Positions 37,301-51,000 of a stretch of 64,000 bases of DNA are shown here, piece after piece. Every line of letters begins with the position of its first letter. The stretch's first letter is position 1. Below the pieces are notes generated by a model. That model was not told the DNA's origin. It did not search any database and was given only the letters and a program-made list of their open reading frames with translations. Source of the DNA: Serinus canaria (lineage: Eukaryota > Chordata > Aves > Passeriformes > Fringillidae); contig NC_066322.1 in the NCBI RefSeq assembly GCF_022539315.1, positions 21,958,765 to 22,022,764 on the forward strand. The letters are read 5' to 3'. The translations under genes were made by a program, and so were the position numbers.

Positions 37301-40300
37301 CTCTCAATTAACTGTAATGGGTTTGCACAACCTGACTTGTGCACAACGTGGAATTGCTCAGAACTCCACTTTTCAGCACATGGCAGTTGAGGTAAAAGAT
37401 GTCTTTCTTAATCAGTGATGTTAGTGGTAGGTGTTCAGAGAAGAGAACAGCCCCAAGGGCCCATCCAAGCCCAGGATCACAAAGGGAGCAGCCATCTCCT
37501 GTGGGCTGAGGTCCCTGCCTGTGACCACGGGGAGCAGCCTCTGGTCCTCTTCCCCCAGGTGCTGGTTCTCTTGCTGAAGCTCAGTGCTGAAACTGAGAGC
37601 CCTGCCTCTCCCCACTTTCTGTGGGAATGAGAAACTGCTCAGTCCAGTGCTGCACAATAAACAGGTGGGTATGGCATAGCACAGGCTGTTACAATTCCTG
37701 CCCAATTTTGTGACTCCAGACACCTTCCATCCCTGCTTCTCTGCTAATAAGCGAAGGCAGCAATCTCAAAACTATTCCATGAAATTCTTCTCCATTCCTG
37801 GTGCTGAGCTCCTGCAAACCAGCCATGTGTTGCTACCTAGCATTAATAGGATGCTGTCAAGTGGTGCTGAAGTAAGGAGCACTGTGACTGTTTCACACTG
37901 TCAGACAGCAAGGTATCGAGTCAGCAGCGAGCCTTTGCTGGGAGCAGCACTTCGATTGCAGCCATCTCCTGCTTCCAACTGTAAATATTAATAGTATAAG
38001 ATAGACCTTCACTGGCTACATAATATTTGCCTTAGCATGCTACGTGACACTGTCATGTTACTTTGCTAATTATATTCCTTGATAAAAACTTTCAGTGTGT
38101 TTTCATCCCACTGGCTGTGGTTTTTTTTTCCTAGTAGAAAGCTGATTTGAGACAACAAAGATCATTATGGTTTAGCTGCAGGAGAGACTTTGCAAGAGGC
38201 GCATGTAGGTAAAGTTTAACTAAAAAAAAAATCTAAAAACTGCAATGTTAATAATTACTCAGACTTGATTTAGACCTTTTGTTTCTTAGCAGAGTTAGTT
38301 TTCATCTTTTTTTTAAGTGTTGTCTTGTTCATAGAATTGTGTGAGTGTGTGTCTACCTATGAATCTCACCACTGTCCTGAGGGATTCTTGGATCAAGGAC
38401 TGCCCACCTAATATGGGAGCTATCATTGTATCAGTGTATTAATATCATTGGTGTTGCTGGCATTCAGCAGGTTTGCATCTGAATGTGAACTGGATGAAGC
38501 CAACTCTGATAATTGCCTTTTTGGTATCTGCTGAAGATGCAAATGTCTTAGAAAGTCTCTTTCTGTGTTATAGCCAGCACAGCACATGAGAGAAAGGTCT
38601 CTGAAAATGCAGTAGAAATGTCTTTTAACTTTCTACTCCACGCTTTTACCTTGCTGCCACCTAAAGATAACTAACAGAAAATACATTGTGCTACAGATTA
38701 GACACTTTTACCCTGGTATGCTGGAAAGGAATGGCAACCCCATCAATGTCCTTTCTTAAAGAAGAATTCCTGCACTTTCAGATTTTCTTGAAGATCATAC
38801 TTCTTGGAAACAGGACATAAATCTGCTGACTCAGCTCACTGAATTTACCTCTGGTTCCCCAAGGCAAGACCTGCTGCCTCTGAGGCCCCCTCACCCTGTT
38901 TCTGGCCAGGCCTGTTGAACTCAGATGATTAACTCAGGTCTCCTCAGTACAGGCTGACAGTAGCATTTTCTACAGGGCATGGAGTCAGGCCACCTCTGCA
39001 AGCAGGTGTAAGACATTTCTGGATTCCTCCTGTCTCAGATGTGAGTGGCTGCTGTCAAACAGGGAGCCTGAGTGGCTCCTCCATCTCAGCACCTCCTGGT
39101 GCTTTATTTCTCATTCAGTAGTTTTCAGTCTGTAGAATATCTGCCTTTAAGGCAGCCTTTGGTCAGAGAGGGCAACTGAGGCATGAAATAGAAACACAAT
39201 TAACCCATGACCAGTCAGGCAACCCATGGTGGAAGCAGTGATTGAATTTAATCTCTTCCCCCTGCCCAAGCTCCTCCCGTCAGTCACACCAGGGCAGCAC
39301 AGCCCTGCCCAGCTCCAACCCTGCCCCTGCCAGTGGCACTGCTGAGGTCTGGCCCAGGGTGTGCCCCCAGGCTCTGCCTTGCTGGGTGTCTGGGCAGTTG
39401 CTGGGGCAGGAATGCAGGAAGCCCTGAGCAAGAGAACCTGGGCCTGACAGGTGATCTTTCATGGAGCTGCTGCCATCAGACATTTTTGCTGTATGACATA
39501 ATTTTTGGAGAGAAGTATGGCACTCTCTGTTGTTTAAACTGCAATACTGCATTTACACTGGTAATAAATCCCTCATATGTGCCTACTCCAAGTACCCAGT
39601 CTGTACTTGCACTAAACTCACATTTCCACATCAACTGCCTGTTGTTCTTTATTAAGAGCACCAGGACAGATGCTCTTTCCCAGGATGGCCAGGCAGGACT
39701 CCTCTCAGGCAAATACCCTGGAGTGCAGTTCTCACTCCTCTGTTCCTGAGGGTCAACTCCCTGCCCCGTGGGACTATTACAGATTCAAGCCTGCTCTGCT
39801 TTTATTTATTTTCAGATATTGGAAGGAGCTGGCTCCACCAGTGGTAACTACCTCAAGCCAGTGATGGCCCATTTTGTTTAAGTACCTGCTCTGGTCATGT
39901 TGCAGTGTTCAGGATTGTTCATCCTCTGTCAAAGTTCCACTCTGAAGTCTCACAGACTTGACACTTTGCTTGCTGGCTATCTGTATTTTTCACACCACAA
40001 ATAGGCCATTCAATTCAACTAAAACTGTGATCAGTGATTTCCAAAATGCTTTTTTGTATGGCTCTGAGTAACTCTTCTGATTGATACTTGCATCCTTCCT
40101 TAAAATATTCCCAAACTCATATGCATTAGCAAGGTAATCAGAAAATCAGGTAAGTTATATATATTTTGGCAGAAGTTTCATACACTAGTGTTTTCTCCTG
40201 AAGAATAGTTCTGCTTCCTCCTTCATCAGTAGTTTTTGGAGAGGATGGAGAGAAATGATCAGAAGCTAGGAATCTTTGGCTCCAAATTTTCTGGAAGTGA

Positions 40301-43300
40301 AGTTGTTTCAGGTCTCTGGGTCCAAGGCAATTGCAGTCTGAGCAGCCTGAGTGCTCCTCCAAGGCAGAATGGGTAGCTGATACTGAAGGGAAGTTTAGCT
40401 TTCCTGCCTACTCCATCTAGAGAACTTCACTGGTTTGGAGATTATTGCTTAGCAGCAGGTTCTACCAATAATGCTTTAGTAGATTTAGTGTTTAAAGCAT
40501 CCTGGGGTAGACTGGTCACTTTCTCTCTCTCTCTCTCTGTCCACTTCCTAGTGAAGGACACAAGATAATAACACTTGGGCACCTTACAGAGGTGCCCCAA
40601 GCATTCACTTGAAATAATGAATAATTTTTCCTGTGTTCAGCTGCAGCCCAGGTGTTCAGTGCTGTCCCCATCTGTTTGACTTTTACAAATCCATTTTACT
40701 TAATGGTCTTCCTTATTTGTGTGATTTCATTTCCCTCAGTATCACTTTGTGCCTCCAGGATCTCCTTCAGAACCACCCTTTTTTGATGGTTTCCAGAAAT
40801 GGCAACACTGGCAGCACTGAGGGGTTTTTGAGGGATTTTTGGGACTCATCATTCCTCTGACACATCCACAGCTACCACTGGGGTTCCACTGGCAGTACCA
40901 TCTACTGAAAGGACAGGTGAAAATTTGGGTGGGATAATGACTTCCAAACCTGTAGAAAGTGACAGAAGACTCTACCTTAACTATTGGCATTAGGTCTACC
41001 TTGAAGGATGGGTTACATTTTCATATGTACAGAAACCAAGCATTTTCTTTCAGCCTGAATGAGGTTTGTGTTTGATTAAAGGAAACAATAATATAAGAAA
41101 GGACCAAGTGCAATTTTCCATGAGATACAGCAGTGTCCTGCCTGATTCTCACATGCAATATTCTGGTTAGCTCACAAAATGGCAGCATTTGGGATGAGAC
41201 CAGGCAACAGTGAAATCCCTGTCTAAAATTTGTCATTTCATGAGGGCTTTGAGTGAGCCTAGATCAAACCAGACATGTACATTAGCACTGGTGAACACAA
41301 AGTGAAATTAGCCTTGCACAAGAGGTGGTGTTGCCAGGCCCTCCCAGAGCTTAGTCTCTAGTTTGTCATTGATTTTAACTGGGAGCAGGTTTGGGCTTTT
41401 CTTTGGAGTTGATTTTGGCTTGGGTTGGGGGGATTTTTGGGTGTGCAGTTTTTTGTGCATGTGCACGTTTGTTTTATGTTGGGGGTTTTTTGTTGTGTTT
41501 TTTTTTGTTGGTGGTGGTCCAAGATTATCAGCTCCCAGGTGTCAGGCAGGCTGTGCTCACTCCATGCATCCTGCTCCTGCATGACTGATACAGAGCCAAC
41601 AGGGGAGAAAAAGTCTTGTTACAGGCTGATCTGGGAAGCAACTGCACCTTCAATTCATCCACAAATGGTTACTGCTTGGAGAACAGGGAACAGAGGGTCC
41701 TGTCCCTCTGGAGATAAGAAGAGGACAGCTTGTGATGTTACCAGTGCTTGCCCAGACAGAAAGAGAAGTATTTCCATTTATTTCTGTAATGGATAAATTA
41801 GACCCCAAAGTGTTAATGTGTTTGAGAATCCCCAGAATCCCTACCCTACCATTTCACAGGGACCACCAAGAACCAAAGCTGTCTCCACTGGTGCAAACTC
41901 TGTTCACTCTAAATAATTACAAAGATTTGTAGAGCTGCTGATTTCCTTGTCCTTTGAATTATAACAATACCACATTTTTTTACTTCACTGCTTCTATTTT
42001 TTTTTTTTTTTTTGAAAAATGAATAATTTGTTCACCCAAATATGATTTGAATAAATTCAAGGACTGTTGTGTTTGCTGCACATTTAGATTGGTAGAATAT
42101 TCAGATATTTGTGTAATAAGCTCTTCCTCTCATTTAAATAGTTTTCTGTATCAAAATAGATAAATGTTCTTGATCATTTGAAACCAAATTTTTTTTTCAG
42201 ATTCTCAGGAACAGGAATTATTTTTATTCCTTTTCAGTGGAGTAATATTCCATAAGCCTAGTAAAGTGTGTAATTTTTTTCAGATGTTATTAGGAATGGA
42301 GTTTCATATCAAGAAGTGAAAAATAGGAGAGAACATTAGGTCTCATGAAGCATATAAGAAAAAAATAGGACATAAAATTTAGTATCTGAACAATGCAGGC
42401 ACAGACTACATGAATGTGTTATAAAGTGAGCAATGACTGAAGTCAATACCCATGTGATGTGGATGTGGGTCCACAGGGAAAACATCAGAAGGTGAGAATA
42501 GGGAAGACAATGCCATTGCAACAGAAAGGATGGTGTACAGACAAAATGTGTTAGTCTGAATACTAAAGTGTTATGTGAACACCATGCTGGAGCTGATTCC
42601 TGTACTGCAGAGTGTTATCCTGTCATGTGTCATCTGGGCTCCCTTTTCTGCTTCTATTTACCATGCCCATTAAATATTCAACTGCTTTTCACTGATGCGT
42701 GCAGTAATCCTGGCCTTGTGAAGAGCTTTCCTGTCTTTCCCAGCTAGGACACATTAGATAACCTGATTGTCTTTGCATCCTAATGCTTTTGTACCTTATG
42801 TTGGGACACACATTAAATGTGTTTCATCCAATATCCTTTTAGAAGTTTTAGTTAAATCCTCTGTTCTGAATGCAGAGTAATGCAAAATAGCAAAGGGTAT
42901 TAAGGCATTGTTCTGCTCTGAAAAACAACTGCAAAAATGGCATTGTGACATTTCCAGTGATTTCCAGAACAGAGCTGCTCATTTTATAAATCTAAAGATG
43001 TTTCTTCTTACCCCACATTTGACCTGGCACTGGAATAAAGCTGAGCCCTCTCTGGCTCCTACCATCAATGGTAACAATTCTGCCATGGTGGGTGATCTGC
43101 AACCACACAAATGTTGTGAAACAAATAAACTTCAGCTTCTTCCCAGCTCAATTATGCTGATTCTGCTGGGCTAATAAAAGGAAAAATTTATTTCAGTCAT
43201 TGAAATAATCTTATTTCAATAGACTACCATCAGACTGTAAAAGTTTACCTGTGCTGTACAAACTGTTGCCCTGATGAGGGTTTTCTCAAACCTAGTAAGT

Positions 43301-46300
43301 TACTACAGAGAGTAAATCAGAAGCACCAGGAAATGCCCTTTATGCTTCAGGGGCAGCCTTGCAGGATGTCAGTTACATAGCCCAGAGTGTTTATTTCCCT
43401 CCCACAGGTCTTAGGAGCCTCAGGAAAGCTGACAGGTGAGAGCTGGCTTCTGCTCATTGATAGCTCTGCTGACCCAGGGCTTGCTCCCTGCTTGGGCAGG
43501 AGGGCCAGCAGGAATGTCATGGCACTGTGGGTGCTGCAAGCGGAGGGCATCAGTTCTGAGCAGGGATCCACTCCTCTCTCCACTGCTCCTCAAGCACTGC
43601 TGGGCTCAGGGTGATGTCAGAACATGTTGGTGAGTGGTTTTAAACCCCTCTGATTTCCTCAGGCTGTATCATTAGAGGCACCTCACCGGCAGTGGAAATA
43701 GGACAGGGTCCTTCAGAGAATGGTGACATTTTGGAAATGCTACACTGACCATCAGACTTTTCCAAGAGGCTGCAAGAGCTCTGGAGAAGACAGAAGTCCC
43801 AGGAGGTACAAACATGCTCCTCATTAAGGCCCCAGCCTGCTGCCCCCCAGGAGCTCAGCTGACCCTGCTGCCCAGAGCCCTGGGCTGCCCCGTGACTGTC
43901 CAGGGGAGCCTGGAGCTGACCCCATGTGGGGAGAGCCTCTGCTCCCTCCTGCAGGCTGGGACAGCTGCAAGGAGCTTTTCTGGGACCTGGGCACCCTCAG
44001 CTCCTGCTGTGGACGAGCAGCAGGTGACTGGCCTGTCTAGAATTCAGGCTGGCAGCACTTTTCAGTTGACTTACCCAGCTTTACTTGTTCATTTTACCAC
44101 AGTCCTGAGGCTGGCAGCTGAAAATCACTGTCTTAGTGTTGTCAACACTGGGCATTCAATCTTAGGGAAAGAATAAAAATTATCATATTGCCTTAAAATA
44201 TATTTTAATAAGAATTTCAATTTTTTTTTTCATTTGTGTTTTATTTATATTTCTCTATTGCTCTCAAGGTCTTCTCTTGGGAGGTGTAGCAAAGTATCTG
44301 CTTATGTGGAGGCTAAAATATGTGTATAGGAGCAGAAATACCAAATATCTAGGGCAGAATTTTTCAGTTTGAAGGTGCTTCCAATATAGCTAGCTAACCT
44401 AATTTTCCAACTATCCTATTTTTCCCAATATTTCTACCCAATCTCACAAATGAAAAAATTCTAAGGTATGAAAGTGTCCTGACCATCTGCAGTAGGAAAG
44501 AACATAAATTCAGGACAAGAACAAATCTGTACTGATGGCAAAGAGAACAAAGTACTTTCAGAGTTTTGCAATCTCAAGACAGAAACTGATGGGAGTACTG
44601 GCTTAGAACTCTGCAGAGTGGAAATTTAACCTGCATGGGCTGTAATTGTCATTAGATCACTCTGTAGGCCCTGAAACCAAAATCCTTCTGATATTTCTGT
44701 GTACAAGGTAGAGGTGTACAAGAGCAAGGCGTGCAGGTAAAGCCCCAGTGGGACTGGGGGAAAACAGTCTGGTTGTTACATTCCTGATGTCCATGTCTTT
44801 TAGTCAAATGATAATTATCCATTTATAGCCTCATAAGTATGAATATGTAAATAGCTATGGAATGCATTATTCATGAATCAGCAGGCATTAATTATTGTAA
44901 TTAAGTATCATTTGCTACGTTCATATTACTAACCCTTCCAGTTAATGAATACATTAACTAATCACTGTAGAGCAGATTCAATCAAAATTCCCTGGGTCTG
45001 TGCTATGGAAGCCTGAGAGAGTTTTATTGAATTTAGATTCAATATTGAACATATCCAACATGCTTATCAGTGTATTTTTAATGACATTAAGTGTGAATCA
45101 TAACCTCCAGTGCATGATGCTTGTCCTTGTGCCCAGGAGGATGGAATGGTACCAGCTGGAAGAGAACATGGAAGAGCAGTGGTGCAGCACACGGCAGCAG
45201 CTCTGTGAACCAAGGACAACTTCAATTCTGGGACATGAAATCCACCTCCACTTTCAAGTCTCATGTATATTCACATGTACAGTAGGAGAGGGGCTGTGTT
45301 TTGTGAGGGAGTGCTGTCCCAAAGGTGCTGCTGGTGACAATGTTCAAGGAACAATTCCAAAGCTCAGCTGGAGCTGTTTGCCAGGCGGTGCCTTTGCCAG
45401 CAGCAGCAGGACACAGCCCTGGCAGGATGTGCTCCCAGGCTAATGGGGCTCAGGCACTCCTGAAACATGAAGTAAAATGAACAGCCCAACCCTGGGTTTT
45501 GTCTTTGCTCCCTGGAGATCCATTTCAACTAATGGTAATCTCAGTACCACAGAAAGAAGATTTGCTGCAGCTTTTATGTCACTGCCTTTTTAGGGTTATA
45601 GTTCTCAGAACCAGGCCTTGTGGGTTTTGAAGTAGAAATTTTGAATAATTTATTGCAAACAAGAGTTTCATTATTTTTAGGGAGATCACTAACTCAAGAT
45701 ATAAATATATAAGTTCAAGTGCTGAAAGTTAATATAAACAAGTAAAATGCCCTCTTGGCTGAACTTTTGGCTGTCAGGGCAGAAAAAAAATTTGCAAAGA
45801 AAGAATGAAATCTTATTTCATCACTGTTAGTTTGAAGCAGATTTTTTCCTATTTTTAGGTTCACCAATGTACTGTAGTCATGTGAAGTGAGTAAACAATT
45901 ATTGGATCTAGTTTCCTCAGTAATCTGGGAGTAAGAAAATCTAAATAAGCATATATCAAGGATATTTTCAAATTCACAAACACACAGGCTCTTTGTAGTT
46001 AAAATTGTCATAAGATACAGCTGCAGAGAGGGCTCAGTCAGAGCCTGGATTTTTAAGAGCCAGAAGTAAGAACAATGGTCAGTAAAGACAATCTGTCACT
46101 CCCTGGAGACACCTACTCAGTGAAAGCCCCCTTGTGTATTTTCCAAGCACAGTAAAGAACATGCTTTGGTTCATGCCACAGCTGATGCAAATCCCTTTGC
46201 TCTCCCTTCCAGTGTCTCCATCACTGCTGTCTTCTCCCTCTTTTCAGAAATCTTAATTCTGCCTCAAGCCCAAACACTGTTAGTTCTCATTACCCAGCTT

Positions 46301-48009
46301 TATGAATGACAGTCACTGGCATCTGAAATCCAGTTTGAGTCTCAGTACCACAGAGGGACCCATTAGAGACATCACCAACATGGAGCATCACAAGCCATGC
46401 CTCCAAAAATCATGACCTTGTTTTTGGCTTTCTTTCATTTGCATATCTTGTATCCCTGCTCTGATTCTGAGTATATTGAGATGACGTTTTCCCAACTTCT
46501 TCTCAATGCCCGAAATAGAAGAAGTGTGGTTTGATAGCAATTGGATATTTTTACAGAAAAGGTTAGTACTCAGTGTCATGTTTGCTTTTATACCTGTTCC
46601 CCTTTATTTGTCTGACACCTGCATCTCTTAAAAAAATATAGAAAATTATTTCACTTAATCTGGCACTAGTTTATTTATTTTTTGACTTTTAAAAGTAGAA
46701 ATACCAAGTCTGCAGGAGTGCAGCTGGGGGCGTTGGAGTGGCTGAAGAGCTTCAGTGGGAAGCACCTGCCTGACCCTGCCCTTCCAGAACTCCTGGAAAA
46801 CTGTGGGATGAAGCCACCTTGGTTGGTGTGTGGTGTTCCTGTGGAGTGTTGAGGAAACATGGCACACTGAAAGCAAATGAACAGAGCCATCAGCAGGAAT
46901 GAGGAGCAGACATAAAGAGACAAAGGCAGAAGGTTTATTTGGTGTATAAAGGTAGGAAATTTATGTACACGTGCACAATGCAGTTGAGGATACAGAAGTA
47001 CAAAGAGGAAGAGAGCAGCATTTCTGAGGCCAGGGGATGTTTCATGATGACAAGGCATTAGAGGAAGGAAAGAATTCAATCACAGGTGAGTGTTTTCAGT
47101 AAAAGAAAGAGAACTGATGCCCTGCTAATGGAGTTTAGAATAATAACTTGCATACTGCTGTAAATTAATATAAAATCTGTGTTTAATATTGCATAACCCC
47201 TCATATCAAGTGTCTAGTATTGAATAGAAAGAGTTTGGAAATCTCTATACAAATGGATTCTTATTGTTTTCACATTTTCAATATAGGTCTAATGCCAGAC
47301 ATACTGTTATTACATTTATTGCTTTCTACCTTTCTTCATCACTAAGACCATGATGAAATTGTTACTTAATGTAGTGTGTCCTGTAGTGCATATTCTATAA
47401 AGTACACAATGGTTCAATTTAGTTATGTGGAAACTGAACTAAACCCAGTGAGGAAATCAAACCAAATTTCATTATTTTCTTAATTATAGTTATTTAGGGA
47501 AAAAAAAATTTTGAACAGCTTTGATTAGTAGCAGCACTTTTTTCATTTGAATTTTTAAAATTTCTTATTTCTTTGTCTTTAGTTAGCATTCTGAAATAGG
47601 ACAGTTTTTATTTCAAGTAATTTCTGATTCATTTTTCATTTTTCATTTCAATAATACTGAACTGAGAAATGCTTTTAGCTATGATTAAATGAAAGCTACA
47701 GTTTGGAACAAAATTCCCAACATAAGATGCTATTATTTTAAATTTCCCCACATTAAAGCAATTTTCCAAAACTGCAAATGTTCAAAACTGCAAAATGCAG
47801 TTTGGTTTTGTTTTTTTCTCTTTGCCTGTGTTCTATAATTCCCAGTATTACATGTGACTGCCAGTAAGATAACTAAACCTATATCTGATAGTATATGTAG
47901 TTTTCTTTCTGACACTGCTACATTAATTTCATCTCCAGTGCAATCCCATCTAGTGTTTATTGAGTGCTTACAAAGAGAAAAGGATTTCTTGGATAAATTT
48001 ATATCTTTT

Positions 48010-48057
<48 letters not shown>

Positions 48058-51000
48058 AAATTATTTATAATGATTTTTAATAAGAGTTTACAAAAAAAAA
48101 TCCCTAATCTTTTTCAGGTATGATAAAGCCAGCAAAGAATTTATCCTTGTGTACAATTCTCATAGGTAAATACACTGTGCTTAATTTTCATACTAAGGCA
48201 GATGCTAGGGAACAGGAATATGTGAGAGGGATAAATCATAATTTTTTCCCACAAATGTGCCAAAGATTTTTGGTTTTTTTCCTCCCCCCTAAAATAGGGG
48301 TAGGGTTTTTAACAGCACAAGTGTTGCTGCATTTGTGTGCAGAAAAAAAACAGACCTGGGGGCATTTATGAAAGGTGGAAAATAAAAAATAGTCTTGATC
48401 CACTGTCTGATCCATATCCTGCTGTGGCAAAACAGAAACCTTAACATCTCACTTAAACACATTTCAGGGTGTCCTAATGTCACTGGAGATTTAAAGGGGG
48501 ATTTGCTTTTCCTGGATGTACCAGGTCCAACCTGCAGGGAGTCAGGGAGGACAGGGGCAGGTTTGAAGTGGGGGAAACCCTTGATATCAGGGGTTTCAAG
48601 CACTTCTCCAAAAGATCAATTGTTCCCTCTGGAGTCAGAAAACCTCCCAGTATGGTGTTAGTCTTTACAACTCTGCTACCTGCCATATAGCTGATAACAA
48701 AACCCTATACACACTTGTTCTTTGGAATCCTCTCTCAAGGACACTATTCAAATGACCAAAAGGGATAGAGAATCTCTGCAAATATAATAATGATTGTCCC
48801 AATAAATTATATCACCATTCATAAATGAGGTTTTTGTCTTAAACAATAGTTAAAAATGAAAAAAACCCTCACTTTTTACAATTGTTTAGTATTTAACAAT
48901 GTGTTTCAGTTGTGTCTGCACTCTCAAAGGTAACTACAAAGATATTTTGCTATAATATTTTTGTTAAATCTCCTGACACTCATAATTTTCAGGTTCTTTT
49001 TTTTCATTTTCTTAAGAATCTATGGACAACCAACCCAACTACCTTGCTTGCTTCTTAAGAAGGAAAAAATCCCATTTTATTTTGACTGATGACACTGATC
49101 TACTAATAAGTAAAACAGATTTACTTAAAGTTATAGAAACCTTTCAACAAACAACAAATCTGTGATTTCAAGTCTGAGACACTTACTGGGCCTTTCTTGA
49201 CAGGGGAAATGTTGGTAAAGATTTGTTGGTAAAGATGGTTGCACTTTATCTCAGTATAGTCCATGGGAGGTGTAGAGGCTACTGGAGCAGAAGATCAGGA
49301 TTAGTGATATCAGTGCAGGATTGACACTAATTCAAATGGATGTGGGAGCCTCCTCAGCATGTTGTCAAGTGCTAATCCAAACCATTACCTAATTAGCCAA
49401 AAATATCCCTCATGATTTCACATGTGTGAGGCCTAACTGCCAAAGGAACAGCAATAAACATGGTGTGTGACGTAAAAATACTGACCACCTGCAAGATTTA
49501 ATTTAAGATTAGAATTATTGAAGACAATGAGTCTGCCACTCATTGCAGTAGGGTTTGAATGCCAGCCTCATTAAATGTGACAATGTTAGTTGTCCCACTG
49601 TCACCCACTGGCAGTGTCCATGTGGTGAAATGCTCTGGTGAAGGTGGGGTGAACTCTTTAACATCTGCTAGCATTTGTTCTAAAACTAAATCAATTAACT
49701 AAATCAGATCTGAAACAATTCATAGAAAAACCATTCAAAGAAATATAAAACAAGTTTTAAATATTTGTATTGCTTTGCTAAGCTGGTTAGTCAAGGCATC
49801 TTCTGCTGCAGTAAAACACAAAAGTTTAAAGACTGCTCAGTAGTCTTCCTGATCACCCCACTCGACTGCTGGCTCATCATCCATTCGCAGAATGAGATAG
49901 GAGAGGAGCTGAAAGAGGTTCTGCCACAAGAGCAAAGAGACAAAGAAGGAGAGGTCGCTTACATCGATCTCACAGCGGTCACCGGCGAAGTTCACGTCGC
50001 ACAGGCAGTGGAACTTGTTGAGCAGGTTCTGGCAGAGGCCCCCGTTCAGACATGGGTCAGAGCTGCACTCATCAATGTCCTTCTCACACCTGCAGGAAAC
50101 ACTGCAAGCAGTCAGCCTCAGGAACCAGGCATGCAAAGCTTCCAACAGGTACGTGTTTAATTTGGCAGCTTTGGGGAAGAGGAGGATGCTCTGGGGTGTG
50201 TTCCCACAGCTGTTTATGGTTTTATTAACTGGCTGATGAGCCCCACTCAAACCCTGAACTTCCTGTATGGTTTCCACACACAGACAGTTAAGGAGGCAAT
50301 TTCATCCCTGTAAAGCACTTCATGGTCACTGGTGCTTAGCAAGCTGCAATGCAAGTTCTTGTGGGATCTCAGAGCCAGCTCTGGTGCAAGTCCTACTGAC
50401 AGCCTGCTTGTCCTTGTCATTGCTCCAGGAGCTGAGGGCACAGTTCCCCTCTCAATAATCTGGATAGAAGTCAAATAAATGAGTGTTTTAGCCAGCTGAG
50501 TGCTCCTAGAAATATTCACCCGCTTTTTGGGTGGGGTTTTTTAACCTTTGTATTTCTTCCCTCAATTTGGAATGCCAATAGATCCCAGCAATATTTCCTA
50601 TCCAGTTTCTCTGAGATGGGCCCCAAAAAAGGTAAGATTGGTGCATGACAGGTTTCATAAGCATGTGTATATGTATCATTAAAAGGTTTAGAGCTAATTC
50701 TGGTGATACAGGAAATTTGAGTTATAAGTTCTCAAGGCAGCCAATGGAAGGATAATGAGGGAAGTGCAAGACTTTTTGAAAACTATTGATTTGTGATTTT
50801 TTGCTCTGAAAATGTTCTCTTTTAATTCCCTGCTCCAGTTAATTAACTGTTAGCATCATTATCAAATAATGCTAACAGTTAATTTTTTCCCGGTAAAAAT
50901 GCAGGTTTATACTTGGAGAAGGATGTGAGAAATTCTCTCTGAATTATAAGGAATTGCTTTGTTCAGTTGTATTCACAACCAAGCAATAAACATATTAATC

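Larger units (their letters stand above)
28314..49836 (-). other. CRB1: CRB1 intron 11 (very long)
   Basis: About 21.6 kb separates exon 11 from exon 12 (the intron runs to 49962 when the short exon 11 form is used). I see no further CRB1 exon. It contains simple repeats (28681-28759, 33678-33702, 40520-40538, 48013-48052), a CR1 tail (31797-31853), a GT-rich tract (41386-41520), poly-T near 41999-42013 and a TAAT/ATTA-dense segment (44863-44965). The many 60-170 codon frames on both strands (for example 34066-34560, 36402-36923, 43814-44176, 45000-45443) have no recognisable products. Confidence 0.75.
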
